Shown here: positions 24,641 to 36,967 of the stretch, piece by piece
Layout of the letters: each line of letters starts with the position of its first letter
Numbering within the stretch: the stretch's first letter is position 1
Source of the DNA: Metallyticus violacea
Taxonomy: Eukaryota > Arthropoda > Insecta > Mantodea > Metallyticidae
Reading direction: 5' to 3'
Length of the DNA stretch: 64,000 nt
Assembly (NCBI GenBank): GCA_030762175.1
Contig: CM060846.1
Span: 183,450,041-183,514,040, forward strand
Notes under the pieces: generated by a model
Seen by the model: the letters and a program-made list of their open reading frames with translations, nothing else
Databases searched by the model: none
What the model was told of the DNA's origin: nothing
Translations under genes and position numbers: made by a program

Positions 24641-25954
24641 TATTAGAATGAGTTAAGATGTTGTCAAAATTAAATTATAATCATTCTTTATTGGCCATCG
24701 CTTGTATATACACATCCACTTTTTGTGGAGAAAATGAAAAGCTTGGTTATTCTATATACGTATATACTTCAACGTCTCTGTCTTTGCTTATGTACTTATC
24801 TATTGCTCCCTCTCTCCCTCTCTCCCTTCCCTACTCACAAGCACTACAGACTACTGCCAGGTGGTCGTTAAAAAGTTAATTTTTTCCCTCCCGTTATGTT
24901 ATAATGAATACTATGTAAAGTATGCAAAAAATCGATAATTTCGGTAATATTGGCAAACTGTGGCGATATTCCCTTTTGTCTCCCTGACACAAACCTTATC
25001 ATCCATGACTATGGAGGCTAGCTTAATACAAGGCAAACGGATTAACCTAAAATATATTCGCTTCACAAGTTTTGGTTTTAAGACCCACGGTATCCAAGAA
25101 TTCTTGATAAAGGGTAAAAATTAGTACCAACAGGCAAATTTATAAATACAAATATTAATAGAGATTTTGTTGAAGACCATGGAAACCATAATAATTTTTA
25201 TTTTACTTTCCAGTGGTCTACAAGATCGCCTCCGAATTTCCTCAGTTTTCCATGTGACTGTGCGCCATAATTTAAAATATGTTTATATATCGTGGCAATC
25301 CACTTTCGCTGCTATATTGAGCAAACTTATTACAAACTCTCCTTCACACAAAACTATTATTTCAGAAAAACTGAAAAGAACATGATAAATAAGCTAAAAT
25401 AATGTCTCTGATTTTTACTATAAAGTTTAGGCTTCAGCTCTTTTAGCTCATTGTTCGTATCGTAAAATCATAATTGTCACTATTATTGTAGGTAATGACG
25501 ATAGCGGTATTTTAGGCGTGTTTATGTGATCAACGAACCTGCTCTTTAATGTTTTACTTTTAAGATACCTAACTCCCTAAATATGGAGTGAAGAGTCGAT
25601 GGCGATAATTAGTTGACAATACACGAGTTGGACTAAATAGTTTGGGCAAACGTTCGCCAATTAATTTTAGGAATTAGAATCTTACTCTGTGTAATTGTGG
25701 CAAATAATGATGAATCTCTAATTTTAAGTATCTATCAGTGTCTAATAATTTTATTGTATTTTCGCCTTCAGGCAAAACTTTATCAAGATACTTGTATCTA
25801 CAGTGCGGTCGCTACAAAATAACACTTGAGAGCTTCATGTGAAGTTGATGATAAGTTTGTATCGCCCAAAGCAAAGTTGCCGGATAGTTCATGACCAGTT
25901 TTTTCACTTTTCTCGGCTGTTGACGGGAGCGAATTATTAACCTTCGCAATTCAA

Positions 25955-25997
<43 letters not shown>

Positions 25998-26404
25998 TGA
26001 TGATGATAACCTCACCTAAAGTATAATTTTCCTTCGTTTATAAACACACTTTATAGAAACAATGTTGTAAGCTTTTTCACCTCCCAAAAATCTACACCCT
26101 GAATTCCTCTCAGACATTATCTCCATCATTAGTACCATTGTCACTTATTGTAAAAGATATTATTGATTGTGTTACGCAAGTAGTGTATACCGCTATTGCG
26201 ACAAATGGGCTAAAGCTATTTCTGTCACCAGATGGCGTTAGTGTCATTTTCCGCCCCGTCCAAGTGGTGAGGGATATCTGGTGGTAGAAATATCGATAGC
26301 CGGTGTACCCCAAAAGCATAATTTTGTATTTATTGAATACGTACATATATGTACAAAGAATTGTGTCCCGTTAAGTTTATTTGTGGCAAAACTGTGAACC
26401 AAAG
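24641..26404. other. Unassigned sequence with microsatellites
   Basis: No gene recognised. It holds a CT-rich run at about 24808-24833 and an (AAT)n/(GAT)n tract at about 25957-26008. The stretch at about 26320-26400 shares two motifs with 43775-43895. Confidence 0.45.
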
Positions 26405-26541
26405 TGGATTAATGGTCCGATTCCCGCCAGGATCGTTCTCCTTGAGAGAGTTTTTTTTAATTATTCCCAAATTTAACATGTCATATCACGATGACCAGTG
26501 TCCACCGCCTCAGTAGTAAAAACGGGCTTTAACCAATACAT
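26405..26541 (+). mobile_element. Degenerate SINE-B remnant
   Basis: Plus strand with ggtccgattcccgccaggat (box-B region), a shortened body, and ccaccgcctcagtagtaaaaacgggctttaa at the 3' end. Most of the body has been lost. Confidence 0.7.
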
Positions 26542-26551
26542 AGTATACATA

Positions 26552-27340
26552 CAGGTTGTAACAAAAAGGTATTTCAAAACTTTGGGGAAAATTTACTTGC
26601 AAATGGAGGTACAAATATATCATCAGAATATGGAATATGGAAAAAGCTTTATTTCCTTGTTAGAGCCCTTTGTCTAAAACTATGCTTACATGACATGCAA
26701 GCTAGAATGCAAGTATAGCTGCCCTGTGGCAATAACCCCGCAACTGGGTAGTGTCTTAATATATACAGTAAGTAAACAATCGCTTTAACTCTGGTTTAAG
26801 GACCTAGGGGTGTTGTAACTACTCTTAGTTCCTAGTATCACTCTTGTTGTGGTCGTTCTGTACCACGCAGACCGCTTGTTATGCTACTCACTTAATTGGT
26901 TTATATAGCCCCGAGAAGGTAGTGTTTGTTCTGTGTGTTAACGGACTTCATTCCAGGAACAGTAAAATTGGAATGCGAATTTGGCAGAAGCTATCTCATC
27001 TATGGACCAGTCAAAGGTGTAGAGGTTCTTCGCGCTCGTATTCTCCAAGGTTACCACATAATACGAGATATTCCAAGGATATATCACACACCAGGGAGTC
27101 CATGCGACGGAGGGTAGATAGATGTATCCGTGCTAACGGAGGAGAGTTTGAAAATTTCATATGATTTCCTGTTTCCACAATTATGTATTTGAATATTCTG
27201 CTGTTTGGTACATGCGTAGAAAAAAGGGCTCTAACAAGGAAATAAAGTCATTCCGAATCCATATTCATATTATATCTTTATACTCTATATTTGCGGAATG
27301 TTTCCCCAATGTTTTAACATAAATTTATATTTACACCGTG
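26552..27340 (+). mobile_element. DNA transposon with long imperfect terminal inverted repeats
   Basis: A 789-bp element bounded by TA on both sides (26550-26551 and 27341-27342). The left end (caggttgtaacaaaaaggta) and the reverse complement of the right end (cacggtgtaaatataaattt) align imperfectly for about 130 bp, including the shared tttatttccttgttagagcc. Inside, near 27070-27163, the plus strand encodes ESMRRRVDRCIRANGGEFENFI-like residues (a run of 22, split by family into RRRVDRCIRANGGEFENF), the usual C-terminal tail of insect IS630-like transposases. Upstream transposase sequence is broken across frames. It is a non-autonomous or internally deleted derivative. Confidence 0.8.
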
Positions 27341-27342
27341 TA

Positions 27343-28293
27343 TTTGCATGGTATTACTTTAATTTTCACTCCTAATGGTCCAATTTTGCTGGTTAACGAA
27401 CTCGATGAATCGTTTGTTAATTGGCCGCTATATGTAGAGTTTCGTTGGGAAAGAACAAAAATTGCTGCCGGTAGAGCGTTAACAGACCTGTGTATTTTTT
27501 CATCGTCATTTTTGGCGCCCAGTTAATACGGTCGTTCAAAACAGTTTCATAGGCATAACCTCAATAGGAATTTATTAAATGTTTTCATTTCATTCAGAAG
27601 AAACTCTTTTCTACCAGGTATCGCGCCCATGTCCAGAACCACGCTATTACATAGAAAGACAATTTTTATCTTCAAATATTAACTTTCAATGTTGAATATA
27701 TCAAAATTCCCTTTTGCCATTTATTCCTTTCCACAATTTATATCAGCTGATTATGAATTATATATGGCATCATTAATATTTTAATATTACAATGAAATAG
27801 TCCATTACACAAAAATGGAACTTTATGGACACCCTATATAATGCTTATTGTCTTCAACATTATCTTTCTTCACAGATTAAAAAAAGACAGGCACATCAAT
27901 TATATGACCACATATGCTGTATAATGCATAAGCAAGAGTGAGAAGTTTGGTAAGCTACAACAGCATAGCTGCGGAAGTAGCGACAGAAAATGCCATGCGT
28001 TCTGTAGCTATAGTACTGATTAGTACAGGGAAAGAAGGAAGTCATCCGCATTTTATTAACGAACTTTTTAGTAATAGCATTTTAAATATTTAATTATTAT
28101 TTAACAACAGTATTGGTTATTTAAAAAAACTTATAAATGTGCTTGTATTGTTGATTTTTGATTAAAACTAACACTGTAGTCATAAGAAAATAATAGACAT
28201 CTGAACCGCATACATATGAGAAAGAAGAGGCTAAATGTTTTAAATTATTCATTACCTCTCCAATTAACTTGATAACTGACCAGGTTTATTTAA
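27343..28293. other. Unassigned A+T-rich sequence
   Basis: No gene or catalogued repeat recognised. A 62-codon plus frame at 27338-27526 has no domain. Confidence 0.4.
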
Positions 28294-28341
28294 CTATGTA
28301 TGTATGTATGTATGTATGTATGTATGTATGTATGTATGTAT

Positions 28342-28389
<48 letters not shown>
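28294..28389. repeat. Compound microsatellite (TATG)n(ATT)n
   Basis: About 12 units of TATG up to 28343 lead directly into about 15 units of ATT to 28389. Confidence 0.95.
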
Positions 28390-28390
<1 letters not shown>

Positions 28391-28987
28391 TTAAATTCAC
28401 ATTAACTTTAAAAGGACCGATCAACTTAAACCACTTCGAATTGGATTGAATTGTTAGGATCGGAGGAGGATATTTTGGTACTTTGCCTTAATCAACAGCT
28501 TTCCGTATATGCTAAAGTCACTAGTGGGGGCACATGAGCTGAGGGATACAACGAGTTGCCAGAATTAACGGGCTTATAAGTAGGATTCTTTAAAATTGTT
28601 TCAAGATAGAACACTCCCACGCTGGCAGAAGCCCCCTCCAAGCAATTCGAGCCCTTTAGAAGCACATACCACGTCACCTCGCACCAGGCCAAATGGCTCT
28701 GGCACATTCACTTCTGTAACAGAACCAACGTAATGAAATGATATTGGATGGGAGAGCGGAATATTCATGGAAAGATATGTTTCAACACTTGCCCAAGGAA
28801 ACAGGAAAAATCACAAAAATCCAAGGTTAGGATCGTCATCCCCAAGGAATTTGAACTCGAAACCTCAGGAAATAGAGATAAAGTCGCCAAGCATAATTTT
28901 TTTTTTTTTTTGTTTATTTAAGTGCGTATTTCAAGTTTTACTGAAAGCATAAAACTATACTGTATTTAAAACTGATAATAATGAGCA
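28390..28987. other. Unassigned sequence with tRNA-like trace
   Basis: No gene recognised. On the minus strand near 28850, ggtttcgagttcaaattcc resembles a B box, followed by poly-T at 28897-28910 on the plus strand. This may be the remnant of another SINE, but no A box is clear. Confidence 0.3.
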
Positions 28988-28997
28988 CTAACCTGTG

Positions 28998-29347
28998 TTA
29001 TAAGAGATGTTGAAAATTAAGCCCCTCAGCAGCAATACATTGCCAGCATCTGCGTACGAAACTAACATTTCTTTCGTAAGAACGCCGTGGTTCCGAACAC
29101 GTTTCTTGTCGGTGGGAGATCCTGTCTCTAAGAGCTTTTTAATAAAATGGCGAACAGTTTCTGTACCTGGAATACGATTGCTTAAATATTTTCTTGTAAA
29201 TCCCCTTACTATTGCTCTGCAAGAATACGTTTTCATGTCTGTTACCATGTATGTATCGTACAAATCCAATTCTTCTAGGTTATATTTATGTAGTGGCACG
29301 ATTAAGGAAGAACAGTTTACACACAATGAAAGCACCGAGTAACACAC
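28998..29347 (-). pseudogene. Internally deleted IS630-like transposase (DUF4817 N-terminus fused to C-terminal tail)
   Basis: The minus-strand frame (first Met at 29347) carries LDLYDTYMVTD, FTRKYLSNRIPGTETVRHF and LLETGSPTDKKRVRNHGVLT. This is the DUF4817-type helix-turn-helix N-terminus found in insect IS630-like transposases (consensus RFPGxxVPSRxTI...TGSVxDKKR). At about 29055 the sequence jumps, in a different frame, to RRCWQCIAAEGLNFQHLL and a stop at 28998-29000, which is the family's C-terminal tail. The whole DDE catalytic domain between them is absent. The copy could not catalyse transposition. It looks like a deletion derivative of the kind that seeds non-autonomous elements. Confidence 0.8.
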
Positions 29348-29839
29348 AAAGCATCAACATTCGCTGATAAAGGCTTCCTCATACGAACATGCTGCTACCT
29401 GCATACACATCATCCAGTCATGACAACTGGCTTCTCCTAGTACGCAACCTCCCTCTGACAGCACGTGATTCAAATAACCTAACAGTATCTGTAGTGATAC
29501 TTCACATCCTGTAAAGTGGAAGTGCTTACATAAAGCTGCATTTTAAAGTGTGACGCTGAAAGTCAGATACCTCTTGCTTACTTCTCGTACGCTTCCATGC
29601 AGTCGAATGGTTTCTTTCTACTTACACAAAGTGCGATTTTCAATTCGTGGCCGCTTCCCTGCCCGAGTTGAAAACTGGTTTCGGGTCATCACACACAAGT
29701 TTGGTTGGAGGGTGGAAAGGTGCTGTATTACAGTTACAGTTACAATGTTTAACCCTGATTTACCTGCAGTTATGAAGAGCAACTACACAATCCTCCGTTT
29801 CCTTATCTGAATTAGATAAGAGTCGTTAGACCCACTGCA

Positions 29840-30135
29840 GATTTTGACACCGGCCACGAAGGAAAAACGTAACTATAATTGTCTCGACAATGCTTGCAAG
29901 ACCGACACGAGTGGCAAAGGTCCCTAAGGTCCCTAAGGTCCTCGTCTGAGGTTCGATTCTCGCTGGCTGAGGTTTCTTCCAGTTTCTCCTCAGTGCTCAA
30001 TAATGACAAATGACGGAGAGGTATCCTGAACTTAGACCTGGAACGCTTTAAATTTTACTTTCGCAATTTATCACTCAATGTCATGTATCATCGGTATCAC
30101 GGCCTGTGATAATAAAAATAGGCGTTACGCATAGT
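29840..30135 (+). mobile_element. Degenerate SINE-B
   Basis: Plus strand: degenerate head with B-box-like GAGGTTCGATTCTCG, then ttcctcagtgctcaataatg and gagaggtatcctgaacttag, ending aaaaataggcgttacgc. The A-box region has a short local duplication (ggtccctaaggtccctaagg). Confidence 0.75.
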
Positions 30136-30280
30136 TTTTAAAGCTTACGACAATGCAGGCAACATAAAGAGCAGACATTTAATATGAGCTACATTTATGA
30201 GCACAGTTCCTGAGAAATAAGTGCTAATGTTTATGAAAACCTATTGAAAAGAGCTAAATGCAGGAATTTGCTAATATTAA

Positions 30281-30283
<3 letters not shown>

Positions 30284-30322
<39 letters not shown>
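30284..30322. repeat. (GT)n microsatellite
   Basis: About 19 uninterrupted GT dinucleotides. Confidence 0.97.
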
Positions 30323-30324
<2 letters not shown>

Positions 30325-30814
30325 AAGAGCATAAAACAAAGAGAGGGCTTAAAAATAGGGGCTGCCCAACAGCGCAACCTTCACGCTATCTCCGTCATTT
30401 CCTGTTGTGAACTTATGGCGCTTTCTCACCCTTGTACGTAAAACTTAGACACTACTTATTGAGAAATAGAATTAAGTACTCACGCCCCTCACATCAATCC
30501 CAAAAGTGTGCCACATTTTCTGAGATGCATCTTGTTATGAAACTAAGACTCACATTTATCAGTTCCTCTGGATGAATGAATTTTCTTTATGTCCTTCCAC
30601 TGTATGATGAATAGTTGCACGAACTTCATTTTCAGTGCTCCTCAGAGACAGAATTCACAATCTGTTGGGTGTACGGAACGAGCAGAGTTCATATCTACGT
30701 TTAATATATATGTATATGGCTAAATACAGTGCTAATTCATCCAAGACGAAAATTTGCATAATTTTTGCGGCAGAATTACTGTTATTTATCACCAACTCAT
30801 TTCCCAAGACCTAC
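30323..30814. other. Unassigned sequence
   Basis: No gene recognised. Short plus frames at 30244-30441 and 30635-30823 are not supported. Confidence 0.4.
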
Positions 30815-31090
30815 TTTTTTTAGTAGTGATTAACTACTGAGGCACCACAGGCGGTGGACATTGATGATACATGAGATGAAATGATACATTGGGAAGGTAT
30901 ATTTTTTAAGGAAGGAAACGTTCCAGGCCTATGTTTAGGGTACCTCCCAGGCATTTGCCAGTTATGAAGACTGAGGAAAACTTGGGAAAAAAAAAAAACA
31001 GTCACGGAGGACGGTCCTGGCGGGATTCGAATCCCAGACCTCCCGCTCACGATTCCGCGCCTTAACGACCTCGGCCACTCGTGGCGGTCC
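30815..31090 (-). mobile_element. SINE-B, nearly full length
   Basis: Minus-strand SINE-B from ttttttagtagtgattaact through gttccaggcctatgtttagg to the head ggccactcgtggcgg. The box-B complement GGGATTCGAATCCCAG is intact. The 3' end has lost the aacgcccgt segment. Confidence 0.9.
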
Positions 31091-34016
31091 CCAGATCTAA
31101 CATTGTGTGATTTCTGTCTGTGAGAAAAATTGAAAAATAATTGTGCATAACTAGTTCCCATATACTGAAGGGACGTAAATAAAACGTTCGAATAGAAATT
31201 AGACCTATTAGTTCCCGGAACCTGACAAATTTTAATGAAAGTTTCAAAAGAAGACGTGGATTATGTGTCACAGAAAACAGGCAACACTTACAACAAGCAC
31301 TGTGTGGAGGGTAAAGACCTTAGATTTACAATGGTGAAACGTTGAGCGTTGATGGCTGATCGCCCTGTAAAGAAATACTTATAAACTTTTAACACAAACA
31401 AATATGATACATGCATCTCGAATTCAAGAGCATGTATTAAACATTGTATTCATATGGCCAAATGCAACCTTATTTCTTCCTTTTTCTTATTTATTAAAAG
31501 TACGAGAAAAATATTCCTTTTAATGAGTACATATTACGTACTGTGGCACAACAGCATATTCACATTCATGAGAATGAATTGTTGAGGGCAAAAGGCAACG
31601 CTTTAGAATTCTTTATTTAAGTACAAATGTAGACTTTGTGAATGTTCCACTAATCTAAACTTTAATAAGCGCGTTTCGCAAATGTTCTTAAACTAAAAAA
31701 TCGCGAAAACATATAAACGGAATAAAAATAAATGCGTTCCTATGAGAATATATGAACCCACAACCTCGAGGATAGAAGCTCAGCATCCTAGGGGAACACG
31801 CTGGTAGAGTAGAAACTGGTTAGTAGGTGTGGTCATATAAGTGACAACGCAGCGAAGTAGTGTACATAAAATTAAGGAAGTGTATAAATGTATAAATTAA
31901 CAAACACTGCATATGTATAAATTAAACCACACGGACTATTATTGCTTCATTGCATACTCTGATTCTAGCTCATGAGTGAAGAATGATGAGCTTATGTGTT
32001 GATCTGTCATGTACATTAGCAATATGAGTACTAAACTTGAAGTAAACATTACGATATTCATATGTAGAGAACCACAAGAAACAGATATCTCATAAATACT
32101 CTATTGGTAATTAAAATTACAACGCCTAAAAGAGACGCATTAAACCGACTCCACGTTTTCTCAAAAGGAACGAGCATAACCCGTCGAAAATATCACAATA
32201 ATACCAGACACCTTCTGTCTGAAATTGATCAAGGGACAAATGTGTAATACCGAGAGTAAATTGGTGTTCGTGATGCACGAAATGCGTCCACTGAGAAACG
32301 AATATGAGATCACTGGATCGAGATAGGATGTACACACAGACAGAGGGCTCCCAAAGACCTCGTCAAAGAACTGAACGAGAAGACAGACATCAATTCGGCA
32401 CGGCTATTATGAACATGCACGATGTGTTTCAATTAAATTACCTGCAATGTATTTATTATGGTAAATATTTTGTTGCGCTAGTTTCGAATCATGTTATAGC
32501 ATTGCCATTTTGTCTCACACAATAGAAATACTTACGAACGAGCTGAATTTAAACCACTTTTAGAGAATGTTTTTCAGTTTTAATCGAAGACAAAATTCTC
32601 ATTTCATACTACATTTTGTCCACGATATTGTCGGCGTAGATTTTGGACTCTATTCAAAGCTAATTTATGTACGTTAGATATATTTAAAATTCTAAAATGA
32701 CACAATATAGTCGACGGTTGAAATTAAATCCTATGCTATATCATTCAGCGAAAATAATAAGTCAATATAAATTGCTAGTAAGGCTTTAGTAAAAATGTAC
32801 TATAGACACTGTAAATCAAAAATGTAGCTACTTTAACTCAAGATATAAAATGAATTTATTCTCGAAAATTCCACGCCACATTCTCTTGCTCATGACTCGA
32901 CTCATCCATTACCTTTTTAATAAACGCTCCCAGTCTGTTCTTCTTTTGCCTTTCCATAATAATACTTATAAAGCCCTGGAACAACGGGAAGAAATAAACA
33001 TTTTAATGTAAAAGAAGTTTCTACGTTGCTCGAGCAATTATGAAGATTACCTTACCAACAACGATTTTTCTTTATAACATTAGCATAATATTTAGTATTA
33101 TGAAACTAAATTTTTATTTTTCCCTTACAGAGCCAAAAAAAATGTTGTATGAATACAAGTGCTAAGTAATCTGTTTACATGTGCGGTACTTTTGCACTGT
33201 GTACAGTGAAATGGCTTGTGCAGCCTATTATGCGTTTTGGTGGGAGTACTGTGGAAATGTGCAAGACAATTTGCAGTAACCAGTTAGTTGTCAATGTATC
33301 CGTGTGCTTGCAATGCTCGTTTTGCAACAGTACTAGACTAAAAACAAGAGGACTGCACGATTTCGTACATTTCTTAATGGCGGTTTCTGTATATTCAGCA
33401 GGCTGTGTGAACATCATTAATAGCTGCAAGGGAAAATAATTCCAGAATTACTCCGAAAGGAAGAGTTTCCCATACTTTGGTCATATAAAACGCTTTTATC
33501 CTATGTGTGCGCTATGTTTCTACACTGTTCAGGCATATATTTTAAGTACATCCTCTATCTGGAAGGGAATGTTGTCCACTAAGACAGTATTCTTGTAATT
33601 TTTGCATTTGAAGGCTAATTTTCCTTTAAAAATGTGATTATATTTGGCACATTATTACGTGATATAGGGAGTGATATTGAACCATAATAGCTCAGAGGTT
33701 GTAGAGAAGTTTCAGACAACCAATTTGAGATTGGGAATCTATGGTTTACCAATGAAAATAACAAAGTTATATGGTGATAAAGAAGTTGAATTAGATGCGG
33801 ATTGATCAATGTGTAAATATTTGCTTCAGAATGTCCTTATACCAGTTTCACTGGTGAGAAAATCCCGATTTTCAATAGCTGAATAGCGATTTCAAGATTT
33901 AGTGCTACAAAAATATATAAATTATTGGATTAGCTATGTGACGATATGAAGCTGAACAACGGTTAACCGACTTATAGGAGTTATGTACATTAATCTAGAG
34001 CAGCCCTGTGAAAATC
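31091..34016. other. Unassigned sequence, 2.9 kb
   Basis: No gene or known element recognised. Frames at 33175-33439 on both strands overlap, so at most one could be real; neither has a domain. A weak box-B-like stretch lies at 31745-31765 (minus strand). Confidence 0.4.
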
Positions 34017-34212
34017 AAAGGGAGTCGGTTTTAGGGCATAAAAATCCTGCGGAAGAGAAGTAAACGTTGGTCCGGTATCGTACTCTTAGAATTATAAAGA
34101 ATCGCAAGCTTGAAAGAAGAGGCCCCTGAGCAAAATTAATTGGCCGTTTCACGCTCTCAATTGAATGAGACGCTAATGACCAGACATGTTGTACATAGCG
34201 CCCTTGAATAAA
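34017..34212 (+). mobile_element. SINE-A 3' portion ending in a microsatellite
   Basis: Plus strand from about gggcataaaaatcctgcgga through gcccctgagcaaaattaatt and gagacgctaatgaccagac to cccttgaataaaaatat. The tRNA-like head is absent. The tail merges directly into (AAT)n. Confidence 0.85.
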
Positions 34213-34213
34213 A

Positions 34214-34817
<604 letters not shown>

Positions 34818-34881
<64 letters not shown>
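34818..34881. repeat. (AAT)n microsatellite
   Basis: About 21 AAT units, with no SINE tail beside it. Confidence 0.95.
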
Positions 34882-35074
34882 TATACATATATAAGCTCCT
34901 TAAAATACGCTTAACCCTTTCAGCGTCCTGTAGAGAGAGTATATTTTTCATGATAGAGCCTATTCACACAAAAATTTGTAGGGTTGTTTCAGAAACAAGG
35001 AAATTAACAAGTCACCACCGTAGTTTAGAATTTGTAAACGGAGAGATTATTTCTATTTTAGTGACAATGTATTA

Positions 35075-35380
35075 TGACCGTTTCCTTGGTCTAGTCGTTA
35101 GCATTGCTGACTGCTGGGCGAAAGACCCGGGTTCAGTTCTCAATATCTGCTTAGGATTTTCTAAGCTAGGGAGGTCCGGAAAGGGGTTTACCCAGACTCG
35201 TGTGGACAACTGAGAAAATGCCTGATAGAGAGGTGGAGGGATTCTTCGATTTCGAAAGCAGCGTGAGAAGCGACGTGCCTCCTACAATAACGTCTCTATT
35301 AATGAAGTCGTAAGACTTACGTACAAGGCCAAGGCTTACCCTGGGCTGTTGCGCCAAATGAGAAGAGAGACAATGCGTTA
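35075..35380 (+). mobile_element. Candidate third SINE family (SINE-C)
   Basis: The sequence ccttggtctagtcgttagca resembles a tRNA A box and gacccgggttcagttctc a B box about 35 bp later, a tRNA-derived head. A GC-richer body of about 250 bp follows (gctagggaggtccggaaagg, cgtgagaagcgacgtgcctc, gcccaaggcttaccctgggc-like). It is unlike SINE-A and SINE-B and has no second copy in this window. No TSD was found, so the right border is uncertain. Confidence 0.5.
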
Positions 35381-36915
35381 CAAAGTTAAGTTGTGGATTT
35401 CAGACTCACAAATTGTTAGAATAGGTCCAACGTCGCATTTATTCTCGTGATTATGTCTAGTGTCATTAATATTGATTGCCTGCTGATTCGCAGCTAATTA
35501 TGAAGGAGTGAGACAAAAGGAAAATAATGCTTGTCTGGGCTTAAAATCTTGTTTTACTCTCTACTTTTTTTCTGGCGAATTGAATGGTAAACATTCATCG
35601 TAACTTTGAACGATATAGTATATCTATGGGTAACGAAATACAACAAAAATGTATATATATTTGCCAGATGCAAACTGATAGTAAATGCAGGTATGTATTC
35701 TTTTATCATTGTTCTTTATTAATAGAACCGGATAAGAGAGTTGGAATTATCTAAAATGACCTAACATTTACGTTTTCATGTGGGATAATACTTAATTCAC
35801 GATTTCAACCGGGAATCGAAAATTAAAATCTAGCGAAATTGAAATTAGTGTAACATTCACTTTATCTATTCCGAATTATTCACCTTATTCAAAAATGTCT
35901 AAAAATCTGTTATTTCATACTTAAACCTGCATGAATCAACTTTTAGTAGCTTGAAGGTAAGTGTAATGTTTACCTTTGTTATTACTTAGAGCAGTTTGCT
36001 TATACAAGCCTAACAAGCGATATGTGTTCTCAACAGCAACGATTTGAATGTGGATGCACAATAATCAGATATTATTATTATTACATAGCTCTCTTCTATA
36101 GTTTAATTTATAAGTGTTTGGGTGCATACAAAAACCATTGCAAAATGTTTTTTAAAACGCATCACTTTTTAATATTGTTTTAGATATCTAACTACGAGCT
36201 AAGAGACGATTTATAACAAACAACATGCCAAATGCTTTTGCATTGCAAATAAGTACTTTTGGCTTATGGAATAATTAGCTGCCGATTTTTGCCAATTTTA
36301 AAATATGACCATTTTTGTAACTGTGTGAAAAACTTGTGCAAAGTCCTTGTGACAGAATTACACGGTTTTAACTTTTAATCTTCTGCATTCAAGGATGGAG
36401 GATAAATCAACCTCTTATATTTTAAAAATTAAACATCTGAATAAAGTCTTGATTTTTAAAAAACGGGTTAAATCAAATGTCAAATTCACCTTCCAACATT
36501 TCATCGTATCTAAAATGACTAAACAAGTACAAGATGTCAATGGACCCAACTACATCAGTCAGGACAATAAAATATTTTGCTGAAATTTCCAAAGAGCACA
36601 AATTGAGACGATTCAAATAGTTGATCTAGGAGCACCCTGATAAGGAACTTGTGGTTAGTTCAAGTAAAAATTCTGCCGCTTATCTTCAACGAACCCATAC
36701 ACACGACCACAGCCAGAGCAATAAAGTCTACAAGCTTTTAGTGAAACTCCAATCTGTCCTCCAAGGGATTCGAAATGGATGGTAGCAGTAAGAAAACTGG
36801 TGCTTTCTGTGATTTGTATGAAGGTTCCAGGCGTTAATGAGGTCTGGAGAATGAGGGGATGTCAATATTGTTGCTGCATGCCAGAAACCTACTGTTGTTT
36901 ACACAGCGCATATGT
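35381..36915. other. Unassigned A+T-rich sequence
   Basis: No gene recognised. A 62-codon Lys-rich plus frame at 36395-36583 has no domain. Confidence 0.4.
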
Positions 36916-36967
36916 TAAACCACCACCATCGCCGCTTCCGCCACCACCACCACCACCAACACCACCA
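36916..36967. repeat. (CCA)n-rich simple repeat
   Basis: Imperfect CCA/CCG triplets; the plus frame through it reads as poly-Pro. This is a simple repeat and not evidence of a gene. Confidence 0.9.

Noticed and set aside
24780..24840. CT-rich stretch as a promoter element or polypyrimidine tract
   Set aside because: A simple-sequence run with no exon or promoter signals near it.
30820..31161. 113-codon minus frame
   Set aside because: SINE-B translation. Same for 51356-51538, 52754-52996 and 1983-2225.
31745..31810. Another tRNA-like or SINE head on the minus strand
   Set aside because: Only a loose box-B word (GGGTTCATATATTC). No A box at the right distance.
33175..33439. Two overlapping frames of about 85 codons on opposite strands
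   Set aside because: Mirror-image open frames without domains are expected by chance. Neither has supporting context.
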